64,000 bases of DNA, taken from contig VWZL01001969.1 in assembly GCA_013396915.1 (NCBI GenBank), positions 186,001 through 250,000 of the forward strand. Direction: 5' to 3'. This DNA is from Stercorarius parasiticus (lineage: Eukaryota > Chordata > Aves > Charadriiformes > Stercorariidae). Below are positions 50,455 through 63,714 of this stretch, one piece after another (position 1 is the stretch's first letter; each line of letters opens with the position of its first letter). A program made the position numbers and the translations under genes. A model generated the notes under the pieces. That model was not told where the DNA came from, made no database searches, and worked only from the letters and a program-made list of their open reading frames with translations.

Positions 50455-52819
50455 TTCAGATTTACTCATATTCTTTTCAGATTTTATCTCTATGAACATT
50501 AGAGTTTCCCTGAATTTTACCATGAAAATGATTACAGAGCATGCATTTTTAAGTCACAGGTGCAAGCATTCATACAATATTAAATGTGGGACATTACATG
50601 AATGAAAAGAACTATGTAAAATAACCGATAACAAAAAGAAAACAGAGAAAACAACGGCAGGCATATATTTAAAAACTCAGCTCTGGTATCTTTTTGTGAG
50701 ACGTAGACAGAAAAATCACGGTGGCTATTTTTACTTCCTTCATGTGCAGCTTAATGGTCGCCAACATCTCAGCAGAACACCGACAGTGCACAGCAAGTTT
50801 CCTTATCACACTGCTGTGGAGGCCTGAGGGACCAAGCAGGGACACTATTGGCAGGGTGGCCAGATTAAATGGTGCTTTAGTGCTCTGAGCAGAGTTTGCC
50901 TTTGCCCAGGGGAGAGAAGCTGCAATTTGAGATTGCTCAATGATGAATGGAAGATGGCAACGTTCTCCCAATAATTACCAATGTTCCCAACTTTTATCAC
51001 CTCACGGGACTGTCAAGCATTCCAAACACGTAACTAGCCAGAATGGCTACGTATGAGCTTTGGAAGTTAGTCCTCCTTGTGTATCAGCCCAGGAGAAGTT
51101 CAATACACTCATAACTAATTGGACTGCAGAGGCAAAATTAAAATAATGGTTGTAACAGGCACTCAAGCTTTTTGGTGGCAGGCTTAGCTGTCTCAGTCTC
51201 GGGTGTGATCACAGCCTTGTGTTCTCAGGAACATCTGTGTTCTTCCCTTTAAACCCATCAGGTCTTCCTGGGGCAAAACGTAGCTGCAGCACAAACAGAT
51301 ACACAGCTGTAGAGGATATGTCTGCTCATAAAAACTGTTGAAGTGAAGCTCAAACTAGGGAAGGTCTGAGGAGATTTTCACCTTCAAGAAGTCGGGTTGG
51401 TGTAAGGTGAGTTATGAACAGAGGAAGCATCAGACTTAAATTCTTAAAGGAAAGAAAGTTTCAAGCGTAAGTAATTGTATTTTTTCTTAATTAAAATATT
51501 TACAGGAAGAATTTTATTTTCTTAAGATCTCCAGTAAGAATCCCTGTTTGGAAAGGACTTTGTCACATATAACGCATCCTCAGAAGATTCTGGTTGGAGG
51601 TGAAGGTTCTCACTATCACTGATTGGGTTATTCATTAATTACATTTATGTCTCATCTCCTATTCTCTTTATTGTTGCTATAATGAAGTAGGTTGAGGATG
51701 TGTGATTTTTTTGTGAAGTTCCACTCAGGGAATGAGCTCAGGTGAGTGCAAACCTGGGACTCCTGTAGAACTTGCAATTATTAAATAACTTGCAATTTTG
51801 TTGCTCGAGTCACCGGCAACAACTTCACCTCAGTGATCAGAAAGGATTGGGTCCAAGCATGCTTCGGCTAAAATAATGCTGGTTACAGTGCCACTGCCAA
51901 AGCATTGTGGGGGCTGAAAGGAGAAGGAGAATAAAAAAGTGATACCAAGCCTGGGGAAAGACAAGAGAGGTCACTGCACACAAAACAGAAGACAAAAAGA
52001 GGAAGAAGATAAGCAAACAAAAAATAAAGCAGGGAAGCACAAAACCACAGGTGATGAGAAGCACTTTCTCCTAAAAAATTTGACACAGTGGGAGAAGATG
52101 GATACAGCTGTGGTAATACGGAAGAACTGAAAACAGATAACGTAATGTTGAAGATAATAAAGTTTAGAGCATAGTTTGATATAATTATTTGCTCTTTAAA
52201 CTGCAACAGCATGTAAAAAACACAACCCTGGGTCAGAAATGCATCACGTTACTGCAAACACAATAAAAACATATCTTTTGTCCTTATAATCTGTATAGAA
52301 TGTTTTGCTGGAATGGATAGTTATGGCGCTTTACTCATTTCCAAAATTAATTATGTAGGCAGATTTTGTCCTAGACAATCAGAAAAAAAATTTAAGTTAA
52401 ACTCTGTAATTTAAATTAAAGTCAGTAATTATATGGTAATTTCATCCTTATGACCAAGATGTCCAAATATAATTCAAATGTGCACTGAATACAGTGACTC
52501 TGGCCAATGTAGACCACGGTTCTGCCGGTATCCCAGTGCCACAGAACAGAGCATAACCTAGTAGGAAAGTGTATCTGCAAGTCTTTTACTCCAGCTCCCT
52601 GATAAAAATACGCTCTAGTGGCAAACGTGTGGATTTACTGATGAAAATCTGCACTAAACTGGAGGCTTCTTGTACCAAAGCTGCATTGCTCATGCCAGTA
52701 ACACTTCAGCAAATCCTGATAAAAAAATAAAAAAGCTAGCGTGAAGACATGAATTGCCACCTGCTATGTTTGCGCACTCATGCACTCTTTTCTCAAAGGT
52801 ACAGCTGAGAAGTCCGTGT

Positions 52820-52840
52820 AGTTTTGTTTTGTTTTGTTTG
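52820..52840. repeat. (GTTTT)n tract
   Basis: Four consecutive GTTTT-type units form a short pentanucleotide microsatellite. Confidence 0.85.
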
Positions 52841-53606
52841 CATGTCAGCTAACTACTTATGCTACTATGCATTCTTATTATGGAATGGGTAAATGATTTC
52901 TACTAAGCAACTCTTTGAGCTACTAAAAGCCTTAAAACTATTTTAAGCTCTTGCATACACTGAAGAGCCTTATTTCAGGATAAATGAGAGGAACAAGTAA
53001 GCAACAGTAAATGTATGGAGAAAGCTGCATGCAATAGGAGATTCTAGACGTTTCTGGAATGGTAAGCATTGCTGGAGTGCTCAGATAGTAACTGATGGGT
53101 GAATTATATTGTAGCTGTAACTGGAAGGTCTGATCAGAAGCTGAGCCGTGTAGTAGAAGTGAACCAACAGCTAGTAAAAGCCCAGCATAAAAAGCTGTGT
53201 ATGTAACCCTTGGGGGGAGCTGAGAGACTAAATTCCTTGGTTACAGAATACATTACATAGGAAGGCTGGGGGACCTTTGATGGAAGAAGCCACTGCCACC
53301 TGTGTTCCACTCTACAGAAAAGGAGTACACACCTAATAGGCAAATTATCATTTTCTCCTCCAAATGAAAGCAAACCAGTTCCAAATATTGGTCACATTGG
53401 TGAAGAGGTGTGGTCAAAACAGGATTTACAGCAGAGGTCATGGAGAACATTATCTATGACTGCCAGACACATGTTCTTGGAATTAATTAGAATGAGGTAA
53501 TACTAGTAAATTGCAGAACAATGTCAACCTTGAGAGAGAGGGAGAGATTCATTTCTATTCATTTAATTATAGTACCAGGTAAGATCAACCTTTTTATCTA
53601 CCTTAC

Positions 53607-53675
53607 CTCATCAAGACATCTTTCATACTGTTCTCTCTGATTTTCATTTTCCAGAGCCAGCGCTGAATTCTCTGC
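53607..53675 (-). CDS. NCKAP5: NCKAP5 coding exon: coiled coil, AENSALALENENQREQYER block
   Basis: This 69-nt exon encodes 23 residues beginning AENSALALENENQ and ending ERCLDE. It is preceded by TTTTACTGTAG and followed by GAG|GTAAGG, and it is phase 0 at both ends. The Glu/Gln/Asn-rich sequence with Leu at heptad-like spacing is the first part of the coiled coil shared by NCKAP5 and NCKAP5L. It is the most upstream exon of the gene that I can recognise. The preceding exon, which should end in a short Leu/Lys/Glu helix, was not found between here and 64,000. Confidence 0.93.
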
Positions 53676-56600
53676 CTACAGTAAAATAGAATAAACAAAT
53701 AAATATATATGTAAATTAATCAAAGGGTATCTTGTACTACATGACAATTGATAAAAATTGTCAGGGTGCTTATTTTGTGTACTTCTTCAAGATCCAGAAT
53801 AAAAAGAACCATACAATTTATTTTGCTACAAGTTGGTATTTTGAGCAAAAACAGAAGCGACATTCGTTTATGAGATTATTCACACCATGCATTTACAATT
53901 TAGAACAACATCAGAGCAGATATTCAAAGTATGCCCATGATTTCATCTTGTCAGGTGCAATAGAGTTGGCAATGAAACATTATAAAAGATATTGGTACAT
54001 CTTTTCTTCCCTCCCCAGGTCTGTTTAGAGTGAACTTGTTGTCTGAGAAAGCCACTTGGAAGCTGAGGCAGCTACTATCAAAAGGAAATAAAAAGCGATC
54101 TTATGTAAACTTTTAACTGTGGCAGCTCTTCATAAGCCTGGTTTCTGCAGTGAAAACTCCAGATGCACTAGTCATACTACCGTTAATTGGTTAATTACAC
54201 CCTTTAACTGAACCAGAGAAATTTGTTAGTCCTTCGTTAAAAAACAATTCCTATCATTTCAAGAGTGAGAGTGGTATTTTACTACATGTAAATGCAATCT
54301 TAAAGTCAGAATTTTTTTCTCTCACATATGTCAGTTTAAATATGATAAGGTTTCCGGTATAGTAGTGCCTTTCATCTATCTTTAATTTCCATTACACTCA
54401 TATTTTTGCATAGTGCAGACTTCAAAATGGCACAATCTGGTATGTAGATTACAGTAAATCAATGTGTTTTTCTATATATTTTGACTTGACTTTAGGAATT
54501 CTTTCAGTTTTGGAAAAGGAAAATCTCTGAAGTGTGCTTTATACAGTTGCATCAGAGCAAGTTGCAACTAGTCTTCTCTTAAAGACTGAGAAACCAACCT
54601 ATATACCAATATAACCAATATGTAAACCAATATATAAAAACCTGTGTGTTAAAACTCGCTTTAGAAACCTCTCTGCCTCCCATGCATAACTTCACATCAC
54701 TTAACCATAACACCAAAATCAATGCATTCACATAATTACAACTATTATACAATTTACACTACCTGCTTCACTTTAACCTTCTGTCAACCTATAAAAGTTA
54801 AACCAATGCTGCTTCAAAAGAATTGTGGTTATACAAAACAACAGTCATAAATGTAGTTAACATTTCTAATTTTAGAGAAAAATTTAATGTAATGTACGGA
54901 AAGATTCTGTGCAAAGATGCACAGGTCTCTCTTCCTTATTAAGAAAAGTCAAGGATTCAATAAAATGAAAAACCCAAAGTCCAATAAATTTACTCATTAA
55001 CAACAATTTCAAATTCAGCTAAATCAAAAAAATCAGATAAGGAAGAAAAATATCCAGCATATTGAAAAAGAGTAACGAATAAAAGAGTGGTAAGAAACAA
55101 GGGCATATAGAGTTTACTTATTTAGAAGTCTAAATGAACAACTGTCCAGAATCAGTGCTTTATCTTGAGGGTATAATCAAAGCCAGTAAAGGTGGTAAAA
55201 TGCTCTGCATCATATTTTCGCAATGTCACCTACCAATGGATTCAACATATGGCTATAAAAAGTCTATGGGTGATCCTGCAGAGAGCACTGTGAGATGAGG
55301 CAGCAAAAAGTACAGATGCAGAAGTAGCAAAGTAGAAGCAGAAGCCGCAAAAACAGCAGTACGAAATCAGAAGCTGGAGGGTAAAGAGTCCTCCATACCG
55401 AAGACGCTATCATATACAGTTACCAGGTTGCTTTTACAGACACATTCTTGTAGACTGGTTGATAAAAATAAAGAGATAATTGCTACATAAAAATGTATTT
55501 CTATGAGTTAAAGATTTTCAGATGTTTTCTCTATGAATACCACCCAAAAATGCAATACAAAATAAATTCTTCTTAGTGTTTTGAAGCAATCATTAAACGA
55601 TTAGTCTGCACAGCCTTTAACTCCTGCATGTTGGTATACCTATGGGTTTACTCTTTTAAATTTTCATTTTCACTAACATGAAAATATATTGTATGATTTT
55701 ATCCTAAAATAGTTAGGGCAGACTGCTCCCATATAGTTGTCTAAAAGAACTACAATATATAGTTGTACTATACAGAATACCCAGAGAGCTCTCCATATTT
55801 CCGTTAAACCATTTTTTTTTTGAATGCTGTAAGGCTGTGAAATGGAAGCTAAGTCTTCTTGGAACTGTTAGCTGAATCTCTGATTCCAGTGAGCTGCTCC
55901 TTTACAAACAGGCTACCAAAATTAGGAAATCTGAACTTGACAGCATTATAAATAAATGCTACGTTTCCCCTCTTATCAAGCCACAGTGGAAACATCTGTA
56001 TAATAAAACCCCTTTTCACACCACTGGCTTCGAAAGTGTAGTGAAAGGATGTAATGCAGTCAATGTTAGCTTGACTTCTGTGCTTCTTGATTGCCGAGCA
56101 AATCGTGCCTATTTATTTGGCATTTTTGTAATGAGGACTGGACTAGAAGGGAACACTTGACTGCCTTTGCTTAAGATCCTGTGCCAGTTCCCACAACATG
56201 GGAAAACCAGTACTTGATATACTAAATCACTCTATATTGCAACTGAATACTTGATAATAATCCTCACTTGCCCAAAAGTATTCATTTGGAAAATTTGTAA
56301 TAGCACTTGTGGTCTCAAAACCCTGCCTCCTAATCCAAACCTTCATTTATTTAACAGAAACCTCTGGGTTTTGATGTTATTGAAAGTCTGATCAATTTTT
56401 GCTTGGAGGAATCTGCCTACCTCCAGTATTGCATACTCTAGGCATCTTTTGCCAGTTAAGCAAAGTAGGTCTCCTTGGAGGAAACCACTATTACATTTTA
56501 TTTTCATTTTTATTTTCAGGCCATACTTACACTAGGCCAAAGTGCAATAAGAAGCCTGTGCTTCTCACAGCCTGAAAGCTATTGCTCACTTGCAGGCACC

Positions 56601-59028
56601 AGAGGCAGTGGTAGAAAAGTACCAACCCCTAAAGCAGTTACTTCTCCTGTATATAACCTAGGAGGGGACTACGCAGGAAGAAAGACTAGATTACTGAGAG
56701 CAGTACTCAGATATCAACCGATTAGTATAGTGATTTCTAGTTTTAGGTATAGGTGTCCTCTAGGAATTGATGTATATTTTATGTTACACAGAAATAAACC
56801 ATCTCTGTCCCTCAGCCTCACAAACACTAAAAGAGATGCAGCCCAGCAAACTGCTGCAGACAAGCCATATTCAATGCCTGCCACCAGCGCCTACAGGCAA
56901 GCATGGCTTTACCTGGGGGGTCAGCTCTCAAAGCACAGCATCATTCAGTCAGCCAAAAATAACTGTGGCATAACTTACCGTTAAATGGTACCATTAAATA
57001 ACTTGCCATGTTGCTTTTGGATCATTATAGATTCAAGGATCCTAAAATGTCAAAACGGAGCTACTTCCTAGTTTTGATTTGAAAGAAAGTATTTTGCGCT
57101 AAAGTCTCTCCAAACATTGGAAAATTTAAAGATTTCAGCCTTCAACTGCCTAAATTAGAGACAACTTTGCTCTGAATTGTGAGACTGAGTTTATGGAAAA
57201 TCAATTTGAAAGTGAAAACTTCAGACTACTTTATATAAACCAGAGGTTGACTTGTAGTGATACCATTGCTAAGATACAATCAGTACGAGAGACGTTGTCT
57301 ACTCTGATTTTAATCCCTTTCTCAGGATGGAAAACATAGCTCTAGTAATGAAGAAGATTACCTTTAGTTCAGCTAAGAGCTTTCTCTCTCCTTCAGAGAT
57401 GTTGAAGAACACTCTATATTTTCTCCTGTGGGCAGCTGTTTGCATAGTTTCTTTCAAGGCTAGTAACAGACAGGCTACACACCTGACGGAGTGAGGGTTA
57501 ATCCTGCTCCTGCTGAAGTCAGTAAGAATCTGCTATTTATTTCCCATGAATGTAGACACAAGTCAGGTGCAACAAAATAAACCCTATTTGTTTCAGAATA
57601 CACAATCTTTCCTTAAAATTTCTTCGGGGCAAGAGGAAGTTCCTTGGTTCATGATGATTTGTTGTCCATTAAGCTATAGAAGAAACAAGAAGACAGACGG
57701 CAGCCTTAGCCTTTTTCATGTTTCTGTAAATGTGTTACATACTGGATCAGTAAACACAGGCCAATTAATTACAGTTCTTAAAAACATTTCTAAAATGGCC
57801 ATGCTAATTAACTTTAGGATACCCTTAACACCAAAACACAGGAAGCATCCACTCAGGCAGTACAACCACCTAAGCTTTAAATCCTTGTGAAAATGCGTCT
57901 TCACCTGAAGTCTAAAATGCATCTCAAATATATCTGTATTGTGGTCATATTTTCTTTTTTGTTAATGAACAACAAAAGACACTACAGCTTTTTTGCGTCA
58001 TAGGAAAAAAAATAAATATAAGCCACCCCACCCCCTCGCCCCAAAACAGAGGGAAAGGATGTCTCCTCAAAACCATTCATTATCAGCAGGCTGTGAGCCA
58101 AAAAGTGCTCTGCTCCTTTCCAGCTCACGGCCTTTTTTTCTAGGTTTACATGGTCAAAGCACGAGATCTCCCACCAGTCTCATTGTGCCAAATGTGAGAT
58201 TTTTTGGGGGGTTCAGTCCTCACCTACAGTCATAGATCATGGCACCTTTCAGGTGAATAACAGCAGCAGACTACAAATAGCTGAAATAAATATACACTAA
58301 ATAAACATATTCTTGCATTGATACAGACATTTAGGATGAATTCTTCATTCTCTCCTCTTTGTTTTTAACAATTTTAGAGAGGATTATTACAAGCGGTTAA
58401 GGACTGTCTGCTAACTATACTTTGCTCAACTTTTACCTCTGTTTGGTAGAAGTGGCAGACACGTTCTCATATATCTGAGAATGTTATGAGATGTCCATGT
58501 TTCCTCCAGATTTGCCTCTCCAAGTGGAACTTGAGAGGACAATTTTCACTTAACAGCCTGCAAAAGCCATTTCCATGTGCTTCTTGAAAGAGCGAACTGA
58601 AGCACCTAAATCATGTTTGAAAATAAGATTTGGATTTAAGTGTTTTTCAAAAAGTTTAAACCTTACCTTTCTGTGCCTTGATTTATTAAGTCAAGAGAAC
58701 AGGAACAACAACATTTTGTTATCTAGCTAGCCTGTTCCAACGATTTATGAATTAAGATATATTTGGTGCACTGGGGTCTTTAAGAGAAGAATTATTTCAT
58801 GTACCTATTAGGAAGTCTTCAACAGACAATCCTCTACACTTTTATAACCACAATGAAATGAATTAAAACACTGAATTTTCTACTAGAAGCCACGAATAAA
58901 ATAGAAGCACATACAAGACAGTCTTCCTTACTCGACCATTGTAGAGTTGAGACAAAACAAAAGGATGGGAGGAGGAAGAGAGAAGAAAGAGGAGAGTAGT
59001 ATGCATTTTGCACACAGGGAAAAGGAGA

Positions 59029-59108
59029 TCATAGAATTATAGAATGGTTTGAATCGGAAGGGACCTTTAAAGATCATCTAGTCCACCCCCCCTGCCATGG
59101 GCAGGAGA
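59029..59108 (-). mobile_element. CR1 LINE 3'-end relic
   Basis: About 80 nt reads, on the plus strand, as the reverse complement of the CR1 3' terminus: TCATAGAATTATAGAATGG, then GGAAGGGACCTTTAAAGATC and CCCCTGCCATGGGCAGG. The coding part is absent, so only the terminal 3' UTR was inserted or survives. It is in the same orientation as NCKAP5. Confidence 0.92.
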
Positions 59109-60969
59109 CGAAGGTCTAAAGGTTGTACGTCAAGTTAGCAGCTCAACATGCTTTGAAGGTATCATCAATAAAGGTCAAGAGAAACAAAGTTATGACAGTG
59201 AACTTTAAAATCCCTGACAGAATGCTACAACACCAGTTACCATGTGCACTTCTTTGTTATTCATACTAAACCATTTGTCCATTTATAGAAAGCGTTATTG
59301 ATTTACACAGACACTCATTTGTCATGCTCTGTGCAGTGTATGAATAGCTTTCCAAGCACTTCAAATGTGCTCAGCAATTTTTACCTGCTTTCAGCCTCTG
59401 ATTTTGTATATTTTTGTGGTCACAGCTTTATACGGTGCCCATGAGAGGTCAAAACCTAGATCAAAGCCTGCTGTTGGTAAAGCAAGAAGCAATGTTGTTG
59501 CCATCTTTCCTTAGGTCCTTATGGCATTTTTTTGGTAAGCTGCTGTTCTAGTTAAGAGTCTACCACTTGAACCATCTCCCTGTCTTTGGTCACAGGAAAC
59601 TCTTTGCATTGTTCTGTCCATGTTACACAGAAAGTTTGTCCAACAAATTGTCAGAGAGAAGTTTAACAGCATAGTTAATGTTGGTTAGAAGCACTGAAAA
59701 TTACATTGGTGTTTTTAAATCAACATAATTATAGCAACAAAAGCCTTATTTTAATTCTAGCACTATAAAAGCATTTCCACCGGCCACTTTCCAGTGCCTT
59801 TTATATTTCTATAGACAGCTCTTTGCTAGGAGTAAAATGGGAACTGCACCTCATGGCCTGCCTGTCAACATTTGGATGCTTCCACCTTCTGCTTTACCCT
59901 TTCCACAGTAGAGGAACACTGGAGCAACCACGGAGCACCTCCCTGCTGAACTGCAGCCCATGTGCTACAGCTCTGCTCCCTGGTGCCGTGGCCCCAGGAC
60001 AGTAACCAAGACTGGAGAACGCTAGCTACTCATGAAATAAGCAGTGAACTTAGCAGACTAATACTTAACAAAATATTACTGTGTGCTTTTTCAAATGTCC
60101 TAGTCTTAACTATTTCTCCCAGCTCAAGGAGATGGGGAAAAAACCCAAAAGGACAAATTAGTGATATGATGACAGCCAGGCTTCTCAACCTGGGATAAAA
60201 GCAACACATATGTGATGTTAAATAATAAAATACAGAACAATACAAGTGTTAATTATAATTCTGTTTATAAAAAGGCCATATTAAACCTTACTGCGCAGTA
60301 CTGGTAGGCCTCATTCTTGCAACTCAAAATTTCAATAATATGTTTTTTAATTCTTTACTAACACAAAAATATAGTGACATTAGAACAAGCCACCAAGAGT
60401 TCTCATAAGCAGTCTGTCTCACAGGCCATGCTATGCTATAGCTGTGATACCAAGAAAATGGGTTTGTAGCCTCACAGACAGCAGTATAACCTTCTTCGTC
60501 TAATGCATGCTAGAAATCAGAAGATATTTATTCAACGTCCAAAAGCTAAACACTTAACATTATGTAAAAACTTGAGCTTAAATGTTCCTAACAAAAAGCA
60601 GCCCAAGGTCTGTGCAGCTGCATATGATATTTTACAAATTATTGATAAGCTGATTCATGTATTTAAACATGAATTTATACTGGAAGCTATGTAACAGCTT
60701 TCAAAATTGTACAGATTTTCTGCTGCCAGAGATCAGAAAACAGAACTCGCTTGTTTATCTGCAGCAGGTTGCAGGAAGGGACCCCACCCAGGGTCCCACA
60801 CTGGGCTCATAACCACAGAGCTCTTTTCGGGTCTGTTGAGTGCTTCCCAGTTCCCATGAGAAGAAACAATGAATGTTCAACCTAAATGATGAAGCCTCCT
60901 TTTTGAAAGAAGGGGATAACTAGAATTTAATCCTTCAAATCTACTTATATTGGATAAATATATGAACTT

Positions 60970-60993
60970 CAGGAGTTGAATCAGGAGTTGAAT
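60970..60993. repeat. 12-bp exact tandem duplication
   Basis: Two adjacent copies of CAGGAGTTGAAT. Confidence 0.95.
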
Positions 60994-61624
60994 CAAACAA
61001 ACCAAACCCAAACACTATTCACACACTGCTGATGAGACTGTCTCCTAAAAATAAACCTCATATTCCTGGGAATTCCTCTGGGAAACACCTTTATTTTTTT
61101 ATTATTTTTCAGAAGTTGGGGCCAGAAATTTTTAACTGGTTCAAGAATGGTAATATTTGCCATTTTTATCTCAGTTGACTCTAAAGTAGTTAAGAATGAC
61201 GAGTCTTTAAAACCTTCTAGCATTTTCCTTTCTGACACCACAGAAATGTCTGGAGCTGACATTTTGAAGAGAAGGTTAGGGACTGATCTAGCAAAACAGA
61301 CTGCATTATAAGCCCAGGCTTATCTTCCAGCAAATAAGTATCTAGGCTACTAACAGATACATCAATAATAGCTTTGTATGTTTACCGTCACGCAAATCGC
61401 AGAACACAGCAAATTCTACCATTATTTACAGAAAATATAATAGACTTACAATATATCCACTGTCAATACAAGCCTTTGAACAAATAGGTTAAAATTATGA
61501 AAGATGCCTTTTTTCCCTCCAAAATTCTTCCAAATGATCACATATAAAACATTTTTTGAGGACAAGGATTAAAAGAGATCTAAGTATGTAGAGACAGGCA
61601 GCATAAAGCTCTGTGTATTTCCTG

Positions 61625-62125
61625 ACGTTGAAGACACACACACGATGGTCTATATAACGCATATACACTTGATAAAAAGTGTACGAGCACGGAAAACCAG
61701 AAGTCCCGGCGGGACTCCTATTTTTTATCACTCATCCTCTGAACAAAGTGCTGAGTTGTGGGTCTCAGTGCGATGCATTGCTCCGCACAGAGACCAAGGC
61801 ACTCATCTCCCATAAACAATATTCCTCGGCTGCCTAAAGAGAAGCAGCTGCTATTAATGAGAGGTAAAATGCCAGACGAGAGAAAGTTCTCTCACTCACA
61901 GTCAGGCAGACCCACGAAGCCATCTGATGCCAATCCTGTCATACCGCAACACTGACTTGGGCAATCAGGAAGGAGGAACGCTGAAAGTCCTTCACCGTGG
62001 TTACAGCACCAGGTGTCTCCCTAGGAGCGTGCACGCAGGCTCACACCGTGTACAGGCCGCGATGCCGTCACACAAATGTAAGACATAAGACTGAATTTTC
62101 ATGCAAGAAAGAGTGCGTGCGTGTT
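61625..62125. promoter_or_regulatory. CpG-enriched intronic patch, possible alternative promoter
   Basis: By hand count about 23 CpG dinucleotides fall in roughly 500 nt, against only a few per 500 nt in the neighbouring intron. The clusters include GTCCCGGCGGGAC and GGCCGCGATGCCG, and a TATATAA-like word lies at its left side. It would suit an alternative first exon or enhancer of NCKAP5. It is below classical CpG-island density, so the call is weak. Confidence 0.3.
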
Positions 62126-63205
62126 GTGAAATCTGTTTATTTTCTGATTTTCCAATATTTACACTTGGTAATCCCTCCCCTTGCAAACTGTGAAGCAGAT
62201 GCAGCTGTTCTCTTGTTTTAAGTTATTTGTTCCCTTATGGAACTGTTCTCCCTTAAGAACTGAGAGCATTTCACTCTGACAGACTCACTGTGCTTTCCCA
62301 TGAAATATTAACAGGCAGTTATTTCCTCCATCAAAGAACTAAAAATAAAATCCCTGGTCCATGAAAAAAGTATGAGATCCTAAAATTGTAAGTGAAACCA
62401 AGATTCTCACAATTAACACAGGGAGATAAAGGCAAGCGGTGTGGACCTGATTAATCTTAAAGGGCATTTTGTGTTTAATACCAACTTGTATTTAACACAT
62501 ACATAAATATCTTTGCATTGAAAACTCTTATATGAGTTGCATTTGGTCAGTTGCATTCGTTTCAATTTTTCTTGCAAAAAGCCCAAACTCTTCAGGGAAA
62601 ATTCTAATTCTTTGAAACACCAGTTCTTTGACATTAGTAAAGACTAGCTGAAAACCATTGACTATCTATACATCCAACATTGAAGCTCGATAAAAATCTT
62701 TTCAGTGCAGCCGTTTCCAAAGAAAATATTATGCAAAAGATTTTGATTAAATTTAGAAGTGACATAAAAACCTGTACAAACATTTCCAGGGCTTTGGGTC
62801 CTTCTGAAATGATATATATGGCAAGCACTTTTTAAAAAATTCACTTGCCTAATCACAACACAGAAGGGTTTTTTCTTTTTTAAAATTCAGATCTTGAGGA
62901 AAACTCATATGCATTCAGGACAGTTTTTCAAGCACTAAGAAAGGCAACTTCAGAATTTACTTTAAATGAGTTATCCTTCAAACCTTTGCAATTTTGACCA
63001 TGAGGTTACTGGCACAGCAACAGTTTTCTACCTTCTGTGACTCCATTATCCGTATCTTCCTGAGTAGCATACTCAACTTCAAGGTTAATCTAATGTAGAC
63101 TTTGACAAAAATAGGGCATTTCAGATCTATGTATGACAATTAATCTTTGGGCAACTTTATTCCAACAGAACCCATTTCTTATTTTCTTCACTTGTCTAGA
63201 TGAGA

Positions 63206-63714
63206 TATTCAATTCTGGAGCCCCTACTATAAGAAAGATATGGACATGCTGGAACATGTCCAGAGAAGGGTCACAAGGACGATCAGAGGGCTGGAGCACC
63301 TCTCCTATGAGGACAGACTGAGAGAGTTGGGGTTGTTCAGGCTGGAGAAAAGAAGGCTCCGAGGAGACCTTCTAGTGGCCTACCAGTATCTTAAGGGGGC
63401 CTACAAGAAAGCTGGTGAGGGACTTTTTAGGATGTCGGGTAATGGTAGGACTAGAGGGAATGGATTAAAACTAGAGATGGGATGATTCAGACTGGACATT
63501 AGGAAGAAGTTGTTCACCATGAGGGTGGTGAGACACTGGAACAGGTCGCCCAGAGAGGTGGTGGAAGCCCCATCCCTGGAGGTGTTCAAGGCCAGGCTGG
63601 ACGGGGCTCTGAGCAACCTGATCTAGTGGGAGATGTCCCTGCCCATGGCAGGGGGGTTGGAACTAGATGATCTTTAAGGTCCCTTCCAACCCTAACAATT
63701 CTATGATTCTATGA
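63206..63714 (+). mobile_element. CR1 LINE, 5'-truncated, 3' end intact
   Basis: About 509 nt matches the 3' end of an avian CR1 retrotransposon. It encodes the C-terminal part of the ORF2 protein (HVQRRVTRTIRGLEHLSYED, then LRELGLFRLEKRRLRGDL) followed by the 3' UTR with TGCCCATGGCAGGGGGGTTGGA and the terminal ATTCTATGATTCTATGA repeat. A TGA at 63483-63485 interrupts the frame before the family's RLDIRK segment, so the copy is dead. It lies antisense to NCKAP5. The 5' truncation is the usual outcome of LINE insertion. Confidence 0.95.

Larger units (their letters stand above)
47392..53606 (-). other. NCKAP5: NCKAP5 intron
   Basis: A 6.2-kb intron between the 69-nt and 39-nt coiled-coil exons, with GTAAGG donor and TTTATTTCAG acceptor. 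It contains a 64-nt tandem duplication and a hairpin at 50329-50454 and a GTTTT tract near 52820-52840. I see no gene in it. Confidence 0.85.
6985..53675 (-). other. NCKAP5: NCKAP5 gene, internal part (eight coding exons)
   Basis: Eight minus-strand blocks, each bounded by an AG acceptor and a GT donor, join in one reading frame and match the order of the vertebrate Nck-associated protein 5: N-terminal coiled coil, short linker exons, a giant disordered exon, then C-terminal exons. The joined length is 4633 nt (1544 codons plus one base). The identification rests on family blocks I recognise, such as VFDLEQQNRTLS, SSELSLSSACSEYSSGSSY and WFGFRKSKLPAL. The family (NCKAP5 and NCKAP5L/CEP169) binds Nck SH3 domains and microtubules or centrosomes; that role is from the literature, not from this sequence. 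The initiator exon(s) and the final C-terminal exon(s) were not found in the window. The paralogue NCKAP5L is the main alternative, but the middle region and the C-terminal exons fit NCKAP5 better. Confidence 0.93.

Noticed and set aside
56475..56984. 169-codon plus-strand frame
   Set aside because: Low-complexity start, no domain, no splice or promoter context; most likely chance, though a homology search would settle it.
57378..57425. Minus-strand exon-like end (SEGERKLLAELK followed by GTAATC)
   Set aside because: The helix resembles the expected upstream coiled-coil exon, but it does not end in the expected residues, lacks a good acceptor at a fitting distance and does not align with the family.
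60778..60797. GGGACCC...GGGTCCC hairpin considered as a terminator or small RNA
   Set aside because: Arms are only 7 bp and there is no T-run or other context; rho-independent terminators do not apply in a vertebrate intron.
63028..63090. Minus-strand segment ending ESQK before GTAGAA, looking like a helical exon
   Set aside because: No match to NCKAP5 N-terminal sequence and no clear acceptor; probably chance.
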